A stretch of 7,345 bases of DNA, taken from contig JANZZA010000520.1 in the NCBI GenBank assembly GCA_026419655.1, positions 1 through 7,345 on the forward strand. Reading direction: 5' to 3'. Source of the DNA: Armatimonadota bacterium. GTDB taxonomy: Bacteria > Armatimonadota > Zipacnadia > Zipacnadales > FEN-943. Of the stretch, positions 6,136 to 7,345 are shown piece by piece. A model generated the notes under the pieces. It was not told where the DNA came from, ran no database searches, and was given only the letters and a program-made list of their open reading frames with translations. Made by a program: the position numbers and the translations under genes. Each line of letters starts with the position of its first letter. The first letter of the stretch is position 1.

Positions 6136-6140
6136 GGAGG
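6136..6140 (+). promoter_or_regulatory. csp ribosome binding site
   Basis: GGAGG here is followed by AGTTGGCTTTG. The TTG at 6149 lies 8 nt downstream, while the TTG at 6143 is only 2 nt away, so 6149 is the favoured start. Confidence 0.6.
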
Positions 6141-6148
6141 AGTTGGCT

Positions 6149-6382
6149 TTGCGTCAGCGAGGGCGAGTTAAGTGGTTCAACCCCGACAAGGGGTACGGGT
6201 TCATCGAAGTGCCGGGCGAACGCGACGTGTTCGTCCACTGGTCTGCCATCCAGATGGAGGGCTATAAGTCGCTGGACGAGGGCGAAGAGGTGGAGTTCGA
6301 AGTCGTCCAAAGCGACCGTGGCCCACAAGCAGCAAACGTGACCCGCCTGGCGGGCGGCGGGTCCGGCAAGCAGAACTGGTAG
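6149..6382 (+). CDS. csp: Cold shock domain protein
   Basis: This small cytoplasmic single-domain OB-fold protein binds single-stranded RNA or DNA and is expected to act as an RNA chaperone. The predicted 77 residues contain the family hallmarks: GRVKWFNPDKGYGFIEV (residues 5-21, with the aromatic RNP1 surface KGYGFI) and DVFVHWSAI (26-34, RNP2). The usual strands EGEEVEFEVVQSDRGPQAANV follow (44-64). A short Gly-rich tail (GGGSGKQNW) extends beyond the domain. The start is the TTG at 6149, chosen for its 8-nt spacing from GGAGG and because it places the domain near the N-terminus. The promoter is at 6073-6101. hpf follows after 102 nt on the same strand with no convincing promoter between, so the two are probably co-transcribed. 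TTG as start codon may limit expression. Confidence 0.95.
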   Translation: MRQRGRVKWFNPDKGYGFIEVPGERDVFVHWSAIQMEGYKSLDEGEEVEFEVVQSDRGPQAANVTRLAGGGSGKQNW

Positions 6383-6484
6383 TAGTCTCCAAGAAGGCCT
6401 CTTGCATGCAGGTCCTCTTTGACCTCACGGGTCCTGGCCGCGAGGAGGGGTTGGGGTATGTGCCGGGCGCAAGGAGGCATGCCC
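6383..6484 (+). other. csp-hpf intercistronic spacer with small hairpins
   Basis: The 102-nt spacer has an AGGTC/GACCT hairpin (6410-6414 with 6421-6425) and a near-palindrome CAAGAAGGCCTCTTG (6390-6404). The CCTC stretches at 6414-6417 and 6423-6426 could also pair with the purine-rich GAGGAGGGG at 6442-6450. No promoter with both boxes is seen. AAGGAGG at 6471-6477 is the hpf ribosome binding site, 7 nt from the ATG at 6485. Confidence 0.4.
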
Positions 6485-7018
6485 ATGCGTATTGATTTTC
6501 ATGGCCACAACGCCGAGGTAACACAACGACTGCGCGACCATGCTGAGCCGCGACTACAGGCGCTTGCTCGTCATTTCCAACAGGTCCAGTCTGTCAAGAT
6601 CGTAGTCAAGGGACAACGTAGCTGGCGCACCGTGGAAATCACCGTTGACGCCGACGGGTTACTGGTCCGCGCTCAGGAAAGGTCAGACGATGAATTGGAG
6701 GCCTTCGACCGTGCTCTGGATGCCATCGAGCGCCAACTGGCTCGCTTCCGCGAGCGCGTGCGGGACTCTCACCGGCGTCCTAAGGAAGTCTCCTCGGCGC
6801 CAGAAGCCTCACCCACTGTGGCATCTAGCGAAGAGGCCACGGTGAGAATCCTCCGCACCAAGACTGTCGCGCTAAAACCTATGACCGCAGAAGAAGCCAT
6901 AATGCAGATGGACCTTCTCGGCCACGACTTTTTCTTGTACCTTGATGCCGAGACAGACAAGGTTGCCGTGGTGTACCGACGCGAAGAAGGCGGCTACGGC
7001 GTACTGCTCGGCGAATAG
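6485..7018 (+). CDS. hpf: Long-form ribosome hibernation promoting factor
   Basis: HPF binds the 30S subunit in the mRNA/tRNA channel and, in its long form, dimerises 70S ribosomes into inactive 100S particles during stress or stationary phase. The 177 residues show both parts. The N-terminal S30AE domain (1-95) begins MRIDFHGHNAEVTQRLRDHA and has the VEITVDADG strand and the helix DLDA-type segment FDRALDAIERQLARFRERVRD. A polar linker (98-118, rich in Ser, Ala and Glu) follows. The C-terminal dimerisation domain (119-177) contains VRILRTKTVALKPMTAEEA, QMDLLGHDFFLYLDAET and VVYRREEGGYGVL, all diagnostic of the long form. The ATG at 6485 is chosen because AAGGAGG is 7 nt upstream and the homology begins at MRIDFHG; ATGs at 6479 and 6458 are possible but less well supported. 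A terminator hairpin follows the stop after about 26 nt. Pairing with csp suggests a shared stress-response unit, an inference. Confidence 0.97.
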   Translation: MRIDFHGHNAEVTQRLRDHAEPRLQALARHFQQVQSVKIVVKGQRSWRTVEITVDADGLLVRAQERSDDELEAFDRALDAIERQLARFRERVRDSHRRPKEVSSAPEASPTVASSEEATVRILRTKTVALKPMTAEEAIMQMDLLGHDFFLYLDAETDKVAVVYRREEGGYGVLLGE

Positions 7019-7044
7019 AACATCTGAATCCTACGCAAATACTT

Positions 7045-7087
7045 GATAAGCGGCGGGAATGCAGAATAGCCCGCCGCTTGTCGTTTC
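7045..7087 (+). terminator. Intrinsic terminator after hpf
   Basis: GATAAGCGGCGGG (7045-7057) pairs with CCCGCCGCTTGTC (7070-7082) over 13 bp, including one G-U wobble, around a 12-nt loop. GTTTC follows. The stem is strong and the T run short, so termination is likely but may be incomplete. It is placed 26 nt after the hpf stop codon. Confidence 0.7.
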
Positions 7088-7345
7088 CGCCACGACGGGG
7101 ACTCTCTTACGAGACCGTTTCCAAGCTGGGCCCGACCGAGCAGCCAGTCTGTGCACGGCACAGGCCTGCACCTGAAAGTTATGCGGCACAGGCATGACTT
7201 CCTGACGAAGCAAGGGTTCCGCAACCCTCACCTCAGAAAGTGTTGCAAAACTCCCGGGAAGTATAAGCACGGCGTGCTGTCAATAGTCGCCGAAAGAAAG
7301 GCGGTATGGGGGATTCTCTCTACAGACTCGGCGTGCTAGGCTTGG
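7088..7345. other. Noncoding end of the window
   Basis: I see no credible gene in these 258 bp. They hold the tandem-like CGGCACAGGC at 7156-7165 and 7184-7193, a perfect AGGGTT/AACCCT hairpin (7213-7218 with 7223-7228), an AGCAC/GTGCT hairpin (7266-7270 with 7274-7278), and the nonamer CGGCGTGCT twice (7270-7278 and 7329-7337). It may be the upstream region of a gene outside the window. Confidence 0.5.
7242..7251 (+). repeat. Interspersed motif core GTTGCAAAAC, distal copy
   Basis: This is an exact copy of the 10-base core found at 3368-3377 and, inverted, at 3757-3766, lying about 3.5 kb away in another noncoding region. The sequence after it (CTCCC) also resembles that after the degenerate copy at 3657-3666 (TCGCC). 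Confidence 0.5.

Noticed and set aside
6419..6484. Longer N-terminus for HPF
   Set aside because: The added residues do not resemble the family, and AAGGAGG is correctly spaced for the ATG at 6485.
7201..7235. Possible tRNA T-arm (GGGTTCCGCAACCC)
   Set aside because: The loop is 4 nt rather than 7, and no acceptor or anticodon stems can be drawn around it.

Overview
This window comes from a GC-rich bacterial chromosome, probably an uncultured or little-studied lineage. The indirect aminoacyl-tRNA route (GatCAB), a long-form ribosome hibernation factor, near-consensus sigma70-type promoters, a Gfo/Idh/MocA sugar oxidoreductase and a secreted CsgG/PEGA/TPR/LamG-type mosaic protein all fit groups such as Armatimonadota or Planctomycetota-like phyla. 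The sequence alone does not fix the phylum, and that placement is an inference. There is no CRISPR array, transposase, rRNA or recognisable tRNA.

Layout: the 3' end of a Gfo/Idh/MocA oxidoreductase (1-429, +) faces, across about 320 bp of noncoding DNA, a large exported multidomain protein on the minus strand (752-2827). That gene has its own promoter at 2868-2897. Next comes an unusually long noncoding stretch (about 2898-3985) filled with inverted repeats, degenerate direct repeats and copies of a core motif related to GACYGTTGCAAAACC. The minus-strand pair gatC-gatA (5815-3986) follows, with a near-consensus promoter just upstream of gatC; gatB is not in the window. Divergently on the plus strand, a cold-shock-domain protein (6149-6382) and a long-form hibernation promoting factor (6485-7018) form a likely two-gene unit. 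It has a -35/-10 pair before csp and a GC-rich hairpin terminator after hpf. The last 260 bp are noncoding and carry another copy of the GTTGCAAAAC core plus an 11-bp match to the element at 3647-3776.

Functionally, the right half is translation-related: charging Gln/Asn tRNA (GatC, GatA), RNA chaperoning (CSD protein) and ribosome dimerisation or hibernation (HPF), with two divergent units sharing about 270 bp between their promoters and start codons. The left half is envelope or carbohydrate related. The most unusual content is the roughly 1.1 kb repeat-rich intergenic region and the five-module architecture of the CsgG-type protein. No complete new defence or mobile system can be supported.
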